NCBI GenBank assembly: GCA_944325525.1
Contig: CALVAK010000004.1
Coordinates: forward strand, 62,001-126,000
From: Candidatus Gastranaerophilales bacterium
GTDB taxonomy: Bacteria; Cyanobacteriota; Vampirovibrionia; Gastranaerophilales; Gastranaerophilaceae
Direction of reading: 5' to 3'
DNA length: 64,000 bases
The notes under the pieces were generated by a model. That model ran no database searches and was not told where the DNA came from. It saw nothing but the letters and a program-made list of their open reading frames with translations. Below, one piece after another: positions 27,860-36,551 of the stretch (positions are counted from its first letter, which is position 1; each line of letters begins with the position of its first letter). Both the position numbers and the translations under genes were made by a program.

Positions 27860-29299
27860 CTATTTTACCGGCAAAATTATATATAAAAAGTTCATAAATA
27901 AAGTAACAAACCTTTTTGGACCGGCAAAAGAAATTAAGCTCAAAGCATATCGAAAAATTACAGGAGGTCTTAAATAAAATCTTTTGTAAAATTCTTTTTG
28001 TTTTATCAAAACTTCCTTTGCAGATATTCCTTTCGGCTCTACTATTGACAGCCAGGAGTTAAATTTTGTATAATCAAGTTCTTTTATTTTATCTTGAGGA
28101 ATTAATGTCCTGAATTGCTCAGAGCCGGGCATGGGGGTAGAAACAGTCACAACAACATCAGAAAACGGAACATTAAGTGCAAATTCTATTGTCTTATTAA
28201 TAGATTCAACAGTATCAGTAGGATGTCCTACTATAAAATGTCCTTTTGTTCTTATTCCCAGTTTATAGCACCAGGTAATTGCCTGTTTTGCCATATCAAG
28301 CGATATTTCTTTCTTTATATCTTTTAAAACTCTTTCATCTCCTGATTCTATTCCAAACGCAATATGCCAGCATCCATTTTGCTTTAGAAACTTTAAAAAT
28401 TCATAATTAACATTATCAACCCTTGAAAAACAAGACCATGTAAATCTTAATTTTTCTTTTTTACAAAGTTCAAATAAATCATATATTCTTTTTTTATCTA
28501 TTAAAAAAGTATCATCATTAAAATGAATTTCTCTTATTTTATATTTTTTTATTACTTCTTTTATCTCCTCAAAAATATTTTGAGCGGATCTTTCTCTATA
28601 TGTTCTGTTAAATACAGCATTTGAACAAAATGTACATAACCCCGGACAACCTCTTGACGTAATTATATTTGTAACTGGAAGTGTTTTATAGTCACACAAT
28701 GTAGGAACATAACTGTGAATATCTTTTACAAGATGTCTTGCCGGAAAAGGCAGTTCATCAAGATTTTTAATATGCTTTCTTGGTTTTGTATATTTGATTT
28801 CCCCATTTTGTCTATATACAATTCCGTCTATTTCTTCAACGCTGCCATTATTTTCAAGACACTTAAGCAGTTCATAAGAAGTAATTTCTCCTTCACCGAT
28901 AATACCGTAATCAAAACAATCAAAAGACATTGCATGTTCCGGAACGGCAGAGACATGGGCCCCGCCAATTATTATTGGTATATTAGGAAATTCTCTTTTG
29001 AACTCTCTTGCTATTGATAATGTTCTATTAAAACAAACCGTTGTTGATGTTAATGCTATATAACAATTGTTTGAATTGTTTATATATTTTTTTACTTGTT
29101 CTATTGTTTGTTCTTCAGTAAGCTGCTGATGTTCTGCATCAATGAATTTAACATCATAACCATATTTTTCCAAATAAGCCGCTATATATAATACCCCCAA
29201 AGGCACCTGAGACCCGCCAGCAGCCCCTAAAAATTTTGAAGAATACCTCTCTGACCTTGTTATTGGCGGATATATAATAATATATGTACTACTACTCAT
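27860..29299 (-). CDS. B12-binding-domain radical SAM enzyme
   Basis: 479 residues. The N-terminal cobalamin-binding-like Rossmann domain (about 5-145; PLGVLYIAAYLEKYGYDV, IIGGAHVSAVPEHAM, GIIGEGE) is followed by the radical SAM core with C218/C222/C225 (SRGCPGLCTFC). FGIESGDERVLKDI and HFIVGHPTDT are typical of the BchE/methyltransferase-like B12 radical SAM group. The C-terminus is hydrophobic and may contact the membrane. Family chemistry includes methylation and ring closure of lipids, sugars and antibiotics. It starts 4 bases after the stop of the upstream family B gene. Confidence 0.85.
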   Translation of the reverse strand: MSSSTYIIIYPPITRSERYSSKFLGAAGGSQVPLGVLYIAAYLEKYGYDVKFIDAEHQQLTEEQTIEQVKKYINNSNNCYIALTSTTVCFNRTLSIAREFKREFPNIPIIIGGAHVSAVPEHAMSFDCFDYGIIGEGEITSYELLKCLENNGSVEEIDGIVYRQNGEIKYTKPRKHIKNLDELPFPARHLVKDIHSYVPTLCDYKTLPVTNIITSRGCPGLCTFCSNAVFNRTYRERSAQNIFEEIKEVIKKYKIREIHFNDDTFLIDKKRIYDLFELCKKEKLRFTWSCFSRVDNVNYEFLKFLKQNGCWHIAFGIESGDERVLKDIKKEISLDMAKQAITWCYKLGIRTKGHFIVGHPTDTVESINKTIEFALNVPFSDVVVTVSTPMPGSEQFRTLIPQDKIKELDYTKFNSWLSIVEPKGISAKEVLIKQKEFYKRFYLRPPVIFRYALSLISFAGPKRFVTLFMNFLYIILPVK

Positions 29300-29303
29300 T
29301 ATT

Positions 29304-30362
29304 TTACTCTTTTGACCAGCCGTATTTTTTATAAAAATTAATTTTATTTTTTATAACTTCTTTTATTGATAATGGTGTTAAATGTTTAAATGAATCATTT
29401 ATTAAAAATTCATCATTTTCTTTAATTATAGGATTATTCATTATTTTTACAAACTCATTATATTCAGGATGTTCAGGTCTTGTAATTAAATATTTTTCTA
29501 ATTTACTTAGAAATTTTGTACCCTGTCCCATGTCCTTAGCTATCATTACATGTAAACAAGCACCAATTTCCTTAGCAAATAATGTTAAAGGAATTAAATC
29601 TTTATAATTCCAGGATGTCAGAACACAATTCAAATGAAAAACTTCTATTAAACCTTGTTTCTTTAATTTTGATACATATTTTAGGTTTTCCATTACACTT
29701 TTAAAATTACCATTTCTGACAATTTTATTATACGTTTTTTCAATACAAGACGGTATTGAAACTCTAATATCTATAATTTTATCAGCTATGCCAAGTTTAT
29801 TAAGATTTTCTTCACTACACAAAATTCCATTAGTTATTATTGCAAATTTTATATTAGGATATACTTCTGCAATCCTTTTAATAAGTTTTTTTGAATGCGG
29901 ACTTATAAAGACTTCACCGGCAACATTAACCGTTACTAATTTTGCCTTTTGCAGCATAGGAATAAAAACAGGTTCAATAAGAGCATCCCATTTTTTTTGC
30001 TCCTCTTCAGGCATTATGTGGGGCTCATCCCTGCAGTATACGCACTGTTGTACACAAGTATCATCATAACATAAGCTTACTTCCTCAGGGTAATCCGCAA
30101 CAGGAGTATTTATAGGGGTGCCTATCGGCATTATACAAAGATTTGTATCACAAAATTTATAATTATTGTCTATTATTGATTGACGTAAAGCTTTTGCTTT
30201 ATCTCCGTTCCATACTTCTTGAAAACTTTGTTCAAGAATATTCCCTATACAATAACTATCATTCCATAATCTTGAACAAAAATAGCAATATCCACCTGTT
30301 CCTATTTCAAAAAAAACATAAGGTTTTATACAAAATCCGTTATTTGTCACCTTTTTCTCCAT
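29304..30362 (-). CDS. Family B radical SAM protein with N-terminal SPASM-like module (copy B1)
   Basis: 352 residues. The N-terminal module has C11, C26/C29, C38, then IGNILEQSFQEVWNGDKAK and C71/C76. This is the G..Y.C...IGNI..S..EIWN..R pattern of a SPASM domain, placed before the core. The radical SAM cluster is C103/C107/C110 (DTCVQQCVYC), followed by VAGEVFISPHSKK, SNGIL-type and SIPSCIEKTY segments. AAGG lies about 7 bases upstream of the ATG. Operonic with the B12 radical SAM gene. Substrate unknown. Confidence 0.8.
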   Translation of the reverse strand: MEKKVTNNGFCIKPYVFFEIGTGGYCYFCSRLWNDSYCIGNILEQSFQEVWNGDKAKALRQSIIDNNYKFCDTNLCIMPIGTPINTPVADYPEEVSLCYDDTCVQQCVYCRDEPHIMPEEEQKKWDALIEPVFIPMLQKAKLVTVNVAGEVFISPHSKKLIKRIAEVYPNIKFAIITNGILCSEENLNKLGIADKIIDIRVSIPSCIEKTYNKIVRNGNFKSVMENLKYVSKLKKQGLIEVFHLNCVLTSWNYKDLIPLTLFAKEIGACLHVMIAKDMGQGTKFLSKLEKYLITRPEHPEYNEFVKIMNNPIIKENDEFLINDSFKHLTPLSIKEVIKNKINFYKKYGWSKE

Positions 30363-30418
30363 TTTTTACCTTACAACTATAATACATAATTTCTTTTCAA
30401 ACTTCAACAACAAAATTA

Positions 30419-30427
30419 TGCTATAAT
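30419..30427 (+). promoter_or_regulatory. Extended -10 (TGCTATAAT) before family A copy A3
   Basis: TGCTATAAT is followed 24 bases later by the ATG at 30452, with AAGGAG between them. This gives a short leader with a good ribosome site, in contrast to the leaderless-type starts nearby. Confidence 0.6.
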
Positions 30428-30451
30428 TTTTTATATAAAAAGGAGTTTTTA

Positions 30452-31447
30452 ATGAGATATAAAAGTTGTAAATATATTCAACACGGAATTGCTTTTAGGC
30501 ATGATGCCGTTTCTATTTGTAATAAGTTATGCGGCACAAAAAGATACGAAAAATTTAACATTCCTTATGAAGGAGATTTCTACCAGAAATACATTGATGT
30601 ACGAAATGAAGCAATAGAAAACTGTAAAAAAGGGATTTTACCCCATGAAGGTTGTTTTTCATGCCCGTATGCAGAAGAAAAAGACTGGGACGAAGATTAT
30701 AAATTTAAAGAAATAGAAATAACACACTGGGTACACTGTAATTGTTTCTGCTGCTATTGTGCAATGCTTCCTGTTACCGAAGGTAAAATTACAAAATCTA
30801 AACAAAACAGCCCCTATGTTGAATTATTACCTGTAATAAAAAGAATGCTCAAAGATAATATGATAGCCCCTGATGCATTTTTCTCGATTACAGGCGGAGA
30901 ATTAACAATGTTAAAAGAATTTCCGGCGATTATGAAACTTTTACTCAAACAAAAAAATGCAAACTACGGTTTTTGTTTGCAAACCAATGGCATAATATAT
31001 GAAAAATTACTTTCTAAAGCACTTGAAAGAGATAGAAGAACAACCATTGTTATCTCTATTGATGCAGGTTCAAGAGAAATGTTTAAAAAAATAAAACATG
31101 TTGATAAATATAATGATGTTCTGAACAATATAAAACACTATTTAAAAGATGCAAAGGTAAATAAAGATCATATTATAGCTAAATATATTATTGTTCCAAA
31201 TATAAATGATAGTGAAGAAGAAATTGATAAATGGATTGAAACCTGTAAGGAGCTTGGTGTTATAACTCTTCAACCGTCTATTGAATTTTGTTCCCAGGTT
31301 GTAAATCCTGGAACATTTAAACAATCCCAGGGTGAATTATACAGATATATGAAAGAACAAATTATTGCTAACGGTTTTAAAATGATTACATATGATTTTC
31401 TTGAAGAAATTATAAAAAATGAAAGTTTTGATATTACGCTAAAATAA
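30452..31447 (+). CDS. Family A radical SAM protein (copy A3)
   Basis: 331 residues with C6, C23, C58 and C68/C71 (LPHEGCFSCPY) in the N-terminal module and C96/C100/C103 (HCNCFCCYC) for the SAM cluster. TGGELTMLKEFP is the GGE motif. ISIDAGSREMFKKIKHVD and AKYIIVPNINDSEEE are the shared family landmarks. AAGGAG is present upstream. It is divergent from B1 across about 90 bases and followed by a strong hairpin terminator. Confidence 0.8.
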   Translation: MRYKSCKYIQHGIAFRHDAVSICNKLCGTKRYEKFNIPYEGDFYQKYIDVRNEAIENCKKGILPHEGCFSCPYAEEKDWDEDYKFKEIEITHWVHCNCFCCYCAMLPVTEGKITKSKQNSPYVELLPVIKRMLKDNMIAPDAFFSITGGELTMLKEFPAIMKLLLKQKNANYGFCLQTNGIIYEKLLSKALERDRRTTIVISIDAGSREMFKKIKHVDKYNDVLNNIKHYLKDAKVNKDHIIAKYIIVPNINDSEEEIDKWIETCKELGVITLQPSIEFCSQVVNPGTFKQSQGELYRYMKEQIIANGFKMITYDFLEEIIKNESFDITLK

Positions 31448-31470
31448 CAAACATAATATATAGACAGATG

Positions 31471-31509
31471 AAAAAATCACAATAAGCCAGAAACTTATCG
31501 TGATTTTTT
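31471..31509 (+). terminator. Terminator after family A copy A3
   Basis: AAAAAATCAC-A-ATAAG pairs with CTTAT-C-GTGATTTTTT around a CCAGAAA loop. The stem is about 15 bp with one mismatch and ends in a T run. A second A/T-rich inverted repeat follows at about 31511-31534. The rest of the gap to 31725 shows no convincing gene. Confidence 0.8.
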
Positions 31510-31725
31510 ACAAAAAACAAAATTTTTGTTTTTGAGTATGCTTACATCCGTAGTTAAGCAGCTATGAGTAGTGCCTTAAAATGTGAACTATTCGCAGTCA
31601 TTATGACTGTATCTGCAGTAAGAATAAAGAACCTTCAGATTAGTTGTGCAGGGGAAAACTTTATAAAGGCAGACAATGTGATGAAATCAATAACAAATTC
31701 TCTTCTTGCTTTAAACAGAAAAAAG

Positions 31726-34074
31726 TTAAGTACTGTCAACTGCATATATTTTGTCTATAATTAGTTCCTTTAACTTAATTAGTTTTTCTTTATCATAGAA
31801 TAACCCTTTTTGCTCTATAATAATTAAATCGTTGTACGCACCTTCTAAGTCGTTATTTTTTATTTTTGCCATAAATCTTAATTTATAGTTTACCCTAGAA
31901 GCGAATAATTTTTCATCCATATTTATTGAATTAATAACTTCTTTAAAATTCCCTTGTTTATAATATATTAAAGCAAGATCTTCATAAAATGTTTTTTTTG
32001 TACCCAGTTCATTGTAATAAGGAAATATTTCTATAATCTTATTATATTGTTCAATTGCTTTATCGTATAATTCATTTTTTGCATATATGTTTGCCAGTTT
32101 TTTTCTGAACTCAATTGAAAATGGTGAGGTATTTATAAATCTTTCGTAATCAAGTGCTGCCTTTTTATAGTCTTTCTGTTCAATATAGCTTTGAGCTCTT
32201 AATATAAAATATTGATTATAATAATTTTTTAGAGTTTTAGAAAGGATAATTGCATTAGAATAATCATTAACTGCTTTTTCATATTCCCCTTCAGAATAAT
32301 AATAACGCCCTCTTGCTGCATATAAAAACGGAGCCAATCTATTTTCTTTTATTAAATTATTTAATTCATCTAATGAATATTTTGTATTATATTTATTTTT
32401 CAAAAAAGTAAAATCTGTCTTTTTTAATTCTTTATCTGAAAATACTCCTCCTCTTTTTCTAAATTCTTTAAAAGCTACATTATCATCAACAAAAATTACA
32501 CCTTCCAACCTGATACCATATGTATAATACAAGTAATATAAATAATCATTATCTGCATTATATTCTCCGTCTTGTGAGTATAGAACAAATAATCTTGTTT
32601 TCTTTAAAGCAATTTCTTTATCTACTATTCTTTTCATTTTTTCACGAATAACAGCATCGGCATCATAACATCTTGGACGGTATATGAAAAAAGCAGAAGA
32701 ATATTTTTTATAACTTGAAATTGGAAGTATCGCAATCCCATCAAGCTTATTATACAGTATAGACATTTTATCAGTAATATATACTGTTTTCCTTAAATCT
32801 TTAGAATTTATTTGTTGAAAAGACCATTCTTTTTTTATTTCTACTATATTTACAAATATTACTGTATACAACATCAATACAAGTACAGAGTAAACTATAT
32901 AGCTAATTTTTTTATTTTTTAAGTTGCTAATAATATACCCGAAATAAAAAAGTATGATTAATAATAGAATTTTAAAATAAAAAATTCTAAAAGGTATATG
33001 ACTAATCCAAAAGTCATAATTGTATACCTGACATTTACCTCCGATAATTAATGCAAAAAAGAAAATAAATATGCATAATATTAGGCTTGAAGATAAAAAT
33101 AAAACTTTTATATCTGTTTTTGTTTCACTTTTTGTTTTAAAAAGTAAGAAACTTAAAATAGCTATTATAATTAAAAATCCAAGATTCTCACATATAACTA
33201 TATTAAAATAATTCTGTAAGAAAGGTAAGATAATCTCTTTTATATCAGTAAATAAAAAATCTTTTAAATTCACGTCATATCCGGCTATTCTACCTTGTGA
33301 ATACCCTGATAAAAACAGATGCAGAAGTCCAGAAACAAAAAGAACGACCATATTAAGAAATAAAAAAAGAAGTTTTTTACTATTAGTCTCACTTTTTTCT
33401 TTTTTATATAAATAAAACATAAATAAACAAACTGTAACTATATAAGTTACAGAAACAAATGTTAACATTTCGAAAGAAATTCCAAGTAGAAAAGAATTTA
33501 TAAGATATAAAATTTTTAAATAAATATTTTCAATGCCATTAAAAACACATTTTAAAACTGCATAGAAAAATATAGTAAAAAAAACAAAATTGAAAAGATA
33601 ATCATAGAAAGTAACTGTTTCCGCTAATGAAGAAAAATAAAACATATACATATTTTCATTTATTAAAGGAATAATTGAAATTATTACAAATATTGCAGGA
33701 TATAATATAAAAAAAGATTTTCTGAAAAAAACAGATTTTTTTATTTCGAAAAACAAATAAAATATTTTCATTGAAAATAAAGTTATTATACTTAAAACAA
33801 AAGCACTAAATAGAGGAACAATTGTATTAGACATATTATTAGGATGTATCTTTATAATGTTAGGAATAAAAACATAAAATGCAGCAACTATAAATCTTGA
33901 AATAAATCTTGCTGTACTAAACATACTTTTCCTTGCAACATATTCAAATTCAAAAAAATGATCATGACCGGTTAAGACATCATATTTTAAATATATAAAT
34001 ACTAAATAAAAACAAAAAATAAAGCATAAAATATTTCTAAATAAAATAATATATTTGCTAAATGATTTTTCCAT
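31726..34074 (-). CDS. Polytopic membrane protein with C-terminal TPRs (GT-C-like)
   Basis: 782 residues. The first 430 or so contain about 12-13 hydrophobic segments with an early loop (TGHDHFFEFEY, about 35-45), a layout like GT-C polyprenyl-sugar glycosyltransferases. A soluble domain (about 435-570) with an ILPISSYKKY..RPRCYDADAVI segment follows. The last 200 residues hold four or five TPR-like helical pairs. I infer a membrane glycosyltransferase or polymer-handling protein using lipid-linked sugars, such as those made by the divergent GT2 gene 67 bases away. AGGTG precedes the ATG. The catalytic residues could not be fixed by eye. Confidence 0.6.
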   Translation of the reverse strand: MEKSFSKYIILFRNILCFIFCFYLVFIYLKYDVLTGHDHFFEFEYVARKSMFSTARFISRFIVAAFYVFIPNIIKIHPNNMSNTIVPLFSAFVLSIITLFSMKIFYLFFEIKKSVFFRKSFFILYPAIFVIISIIPLINENMYMFYFSSLAETVTFYDYLFNFVFFTIFFYAVLKCVFNGIENIYLKILYLINSFLLGISFEMLTFVSVTYIVTVCLFMFYLYKKEKSETNSKKLLFLFLNMVVLFVSGLLHLFLSGYSQGRIAGYDVNLKDFLFTDIKEIILPFLQNYFNIVICENLGFLIIIAILSFLLFKTKSETKTDIKVLFLSSSLILCIFIFFFALIIGGKCQVYNYDFWISHIPFRIFYFKILLLIILFYFGYIISNLKNKKISYIVYSVLVLMLYTVIFVNIVEIKKEWSFQQINSKDLRKTVYITDKMSILYNKLDGIAILPISSYKKYSSAFFIYRPRCYDADAVIREKMKRIVDKEIALKKTRLFVLYSQDGEYNADNDYLYYLYYTYGIRLEGVIFVDDNVAFKEFRKRGGVFSDKELKKTDFTFLKNKYNTKYSLDELNNLIKENRLAPFLYAARGRYYYSEGEYEKAVNDYSNAIILSKTLKNYYNQYFILRAQSYIEQKDYKKAALDYERFINTSPFSIEFRKKLANIYAKNELYDKAIEQYNKIIEIFPYYNELGTKKTFYEDLALIYYKQGNFKEVINSINMDEKLFASRVNYKLRFMAKIKNNDLEGAYNDLIIIEQKGLFYDKEKLIKLKELIIDKIYAVDST

Positions 34075-34141
34075 TTTGTTATATCACCTATTAAAATTGA
34101 TTATACTTATTATATAATAGATTTTATAAAAGGGCAGTCTT

Positions 34142-34843
34142 ATGAAACATATAATAGTAATACCTACATATAATGAAGCAGAAAATGTCGAGAAAATAAT
34201 TAGAGAAACATTTAAGTTGTATCCTGAAATTCATATTCTTATTGTTGATGATTCATCTCCGGACGGTACAGCAGAAATAGTAAGAAGATTACAAAAAGAA
34301 TACGTTAATTTATTCCTTTTAATGCAAGAATGTAAATCAGGATTGGCGAGTGCATATAAAAACGGTTTCAAATGGGCTCTCAAAAATAATTACGATATAA
34401 TAGGACAGTGTGATGCCGATTTTTCACATAATCCAATATACATTAGTGAGTTCATAAAAAAAATAAATGAAGGATATGATGTTGTTGTAGGGTCAAGATA
34501 TACAAAAGGCGGTAAAACAACTGAAAAAAACTTTTTCAGAAATCTTATTTCTATCGGGGGAAATATTTTTGCGGATTTTATACTGAAAACAGGTATAAAA
34601 GATTTGCTTGAAGGTTATAGCACATACACAAAAGAAGCTCTTGAAAAAATTGATGTTGATTCAGTAAAAGCAAAAGGGTTTATTTTCCAGACAGAAATGA
34701 AGTATAAAGCTTTTAAAGCCGGTTTAAAAATAGTGGAAGTACCAATTAACTTTGAAGTACGAACAAAAGGAAAATCAAAAATGACGATTAATATCGTTTT
34801 TGAAGCTCTTATTTCAATATTAAGGATTAAATTTTCAAAATAA
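34142..34843 (+). CDS. Polyprenol-phosphate mannosyltransferase-like GT2 glycosyltransferase
   Basis: 233 residues, the size of single-domain DPM1-type enzymes. IVIPTYNEAENV, LIVDDSSPDGT, and the metal-binding QCDADFSHNP are all present, with VVVGSRYTKGG further on. These enzymes load mannose (or another hexose) on polyprenyl phosphate at the inner membrane face, creating donors for GT-C transferases. The divergent membrane protein is a candidate partner. AAGGG precedes the ATG. Confidence 0.88.
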   Translation: MKHIIVIPTYNEAENVEKIIRETFKLYPEIHILIVDDSSPDGTAEIVRRLQKEYVNLFLLMQECKSGLASAYKNGFKWALKNNYDIIGQCDADFSHNPIYISEFIKKINEGYDVVVGSRYTKGGKTTEKNFFRNLISIGGNIFADFILKTGIKDLLEGYSTYTKEALEKIDVDSVKAKGFIFQTEMKYKAFKAGLKIVEVPINFEVRTKGKSKMTINIVFEALISILRIKFSK

Positions 34844-34899
34844 TAAAATTCAGCAAAATATGCTTATTATGGTGGTTCTTTCTCTTTTTTTAAAATTAA

Positions 34900-36027
34900 T
34901 CAATACATCAATATTTTTTTTATTTTTTCAGATATATATTCTAATTTACTATCGGTAAGATTTAATCCTGTTGGGATATAAAACCCTTTTACATAGAGTT
35001 TTTCACTAACAGGTCGTTTTATTTTATCCAGAATACCAAGTCTTTCAAGAACCGGTTGTTTATGCATAGGATAAAAAAACGGCCTTGTTTCAATATTTTC
35101 TTCAAGTAATTTTTCTCTTACCTGCTTTGCACTTAGTTTAACATCTTCATTGATTACAATTCCAAATACCCAATAATGATTTTCCGCATAAGGCATTCTT
35201 TCGCATGACAATTTTGCCGGAATTTCCTTCAAAAGCTGATGATATTTACTGCCTATTTCTTTCTTTTTATTTATTGTATTTTCAATTTTCTCAAGCTGGG
35301 CACAGGCCACTGCTGCCTGAAGATTAGACATTCGCATGTTCCAGCCTAAATCATTATGAATAAATTTTTCTTTTGTAAAACATAAATTTTTAAAATAATT
35401 TACATTATTAATTATTTCTTCGGAAGAAGATAAAACCATTCCTCCTTCGCCTGATGAAACATGTTTATTTGTAAAGAAAGAAAAAGTTGCAATATCACCA
35501 AAACTACCGCATTTCTTGCCATTATATGTTTGTCCGTGTGCTTGTGCTGCATCTTCTATTATTTTTAAATTATATTTATTTGCTATTTCTAAAATAGGAC
35601 TCACATCACTCGGCAATCCGTATATATGAACTATAACTATTGCTTTAGTTTTTTTAGTAATAACTTCTTCTATTTTTGTCGTATCAATATTCCAGGTTGT
35701 TTCTTCAGCATCAACAAAAACCGGTTTTAAATTATTATAAATACAACTTTGAGCTGCCGAAATAATATTAAAAGACGGAATAATTATTTCTGAATTATCT
35801 TCCCATTTATAGGTATATTTCATTACCCGCAATGCTAAATCAAGAGCAGATGAACCATTTGTAGTACAAGAACCGTACTTTTGAGAACAGTATTGAGAAA
35901 ATTCTTTTTCCAGTTTTTTTACAAATCTCCCATTTGAACCAAGCCAGCCTGTTTCAATACATTCAGTTAAATATTTTTTTTCATTACCGTCTAATACCGG
36001 CTGAAAGACAGGAATAAATTCAGTCAT
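34900..36027 (-). CDS. DegT/DnrJ/EryC1-family sugar aminotransferase
   Basis: 375 residues. A PLP-dependent enzyme that aminates keto-sugars bound to nucleotides. The PLP-lysine segment is SFFTNKHVSSGEGGM, very close to perosamine synthase-type enzymes. EDAAQAHGQTYNGK (Asp contacting the pyridine N) and NMRMSNLQAAVA are also seen. It overlaps the upstream cupin gene by 8 bases. An amino-sugar made here would fit the nearby glycosyltransferases. The sugar cannot be named. Confidence 0.88.
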   Translation of the reverse strand: MTEFIPVFQPVLDGNEKKYLTECIETGWLGSNGRFVKKLEKEFSQYCSQKYGSCTTNGSSALDLALRVMKYTYKWEDNSEIIIPSFNIISAAQSCIYNNLKPVFVDAEETTWNIDTTKIEEVITKKTKAIVIVHIYGLPSDVSPILEIANKYNLKIIEDAAQAHGQTYNGKKCGSFGDIATFSFFTNKHVSSGEGGMVLSSSEEIINNVNYFKNLCFTKEKFIHNDLGWNMRMSNLQAAVACAQLEKIENTINKKKEIGSKYHQLLKEIPAKLSCERMPYAENHYWVFGIVINEDVKLSAKQVREKLLEENIETRPFFYPMHKQPVLERLGILDKIKRPVSEKLYVKGFYIPTGLNLTDSKLEYISEKIKKILMY

Positions 36028-36451
36028 TTATTATTACCTTTTCATCTTCTACTTCCTGGAATCGGACTTTATCTTGTTCTTTCAAATAAGGGCCTTGTTT
36101 TACTTCATACATTTCAACATCTTCAAGGCATTTTAAACCGTGTCCGCCTGAAGCCAGAAAAATTATATCTCCCGCTTCTGCTATATAACTTTCAATGTAT
36201 TCTTTATTTTCATTATATAAATCAAGCCTGATTTTTCCTTTTTTTAAAATTAAAACTTCCTGAGTTACAAGAATCTTTCTTTCTATCTTATTGTGTACAT
36301 GAGCCATTACAACTGTATCTTTTTTATGACTCATATATGCTATTTGCTCAGGAAATTCATCATCCGTAAAAAAAGTAATTCCTTCTTTTGTGTAATCTCT
36401 CTTAATTACAAAAGCTATTAGTTCATTATTATAAAAAAAACGTTTAATCAT
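36020..36451 (-). CDS. Cupin-fold protein, possible sugar isomerase or binding protein
   Basis: 143 residues with the cupin beta pattern: HVHNKIERKILVTQEVLILKKGKIRLDLY in the middle and AEAGDIIFLASGGHGLKCL as the second cupin motif. Such proteins next to DegT aminotransferases are often nucleotide-sugar ketoisomerases or related (FdtA/WxcM-like), but the match here is only structural. The start has no ribosome site; TGCTAAAAT ends 6 bases upstream, predicting a leaderless message. Overlaps the aminotransferase by 8 bases. Confidence 0.6.
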   Translation of the reverse strand: MIKRFFYNNELIAFVIKRDYTKEGITFFTDDEFPEQIAYMSHKKDTVVMAHVHNKIERKILVTQEVLILKKGKIRLDLYNENKEYIESYIAEAGDIIFLASGGHGLKCLEDVEMYEVKQGPYLKEQDKVRFQEVEDEKVIIND

Positions 36452-36457
36452 AAATAT

Positions 36458-36466
36458 ATTTTAGCA
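36458..36466 (-). promoter_or_regulatory. Extended -10 (TGCTAAAAT) directly before the cupin gene
   Basis: Minus-strand TGCTAAAAT followed by exactly 6 bases and ATG; +1 would be the start codon. Identical in form to the TPR-gene promoter at 25759-25767. Confidence 0.55.
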
Positions 36467-36504
36467 AAAAGACTATTTAATATTCAATGATTTTTTATAA
36501 AGTA

Positions 36505-36513
36505 TGTTATAAT
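36505..36513 (+). promoter_or_regulatory. Extended -10 (TGTTATAAT) before the second B12 radical SAM gene
   Basis: TGTTATAAT lies 38 bases before the ATG at 36552. The leader of about 32 bases contains no clear Shine-Dalgarno sequence. Confidence 0.5.
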
Positions 36514-36551
36514 TATCAAGTAAACTATCAGTCTAATAATTATCAACATTT

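Noticed and set aside
31564-31764. 66-codon plus-strand frame after family A copy A3
   Set aside because: No ribosome site, no recognisable domain, and its 3' end runs into the coding end of the convergent membrane-protein gene.
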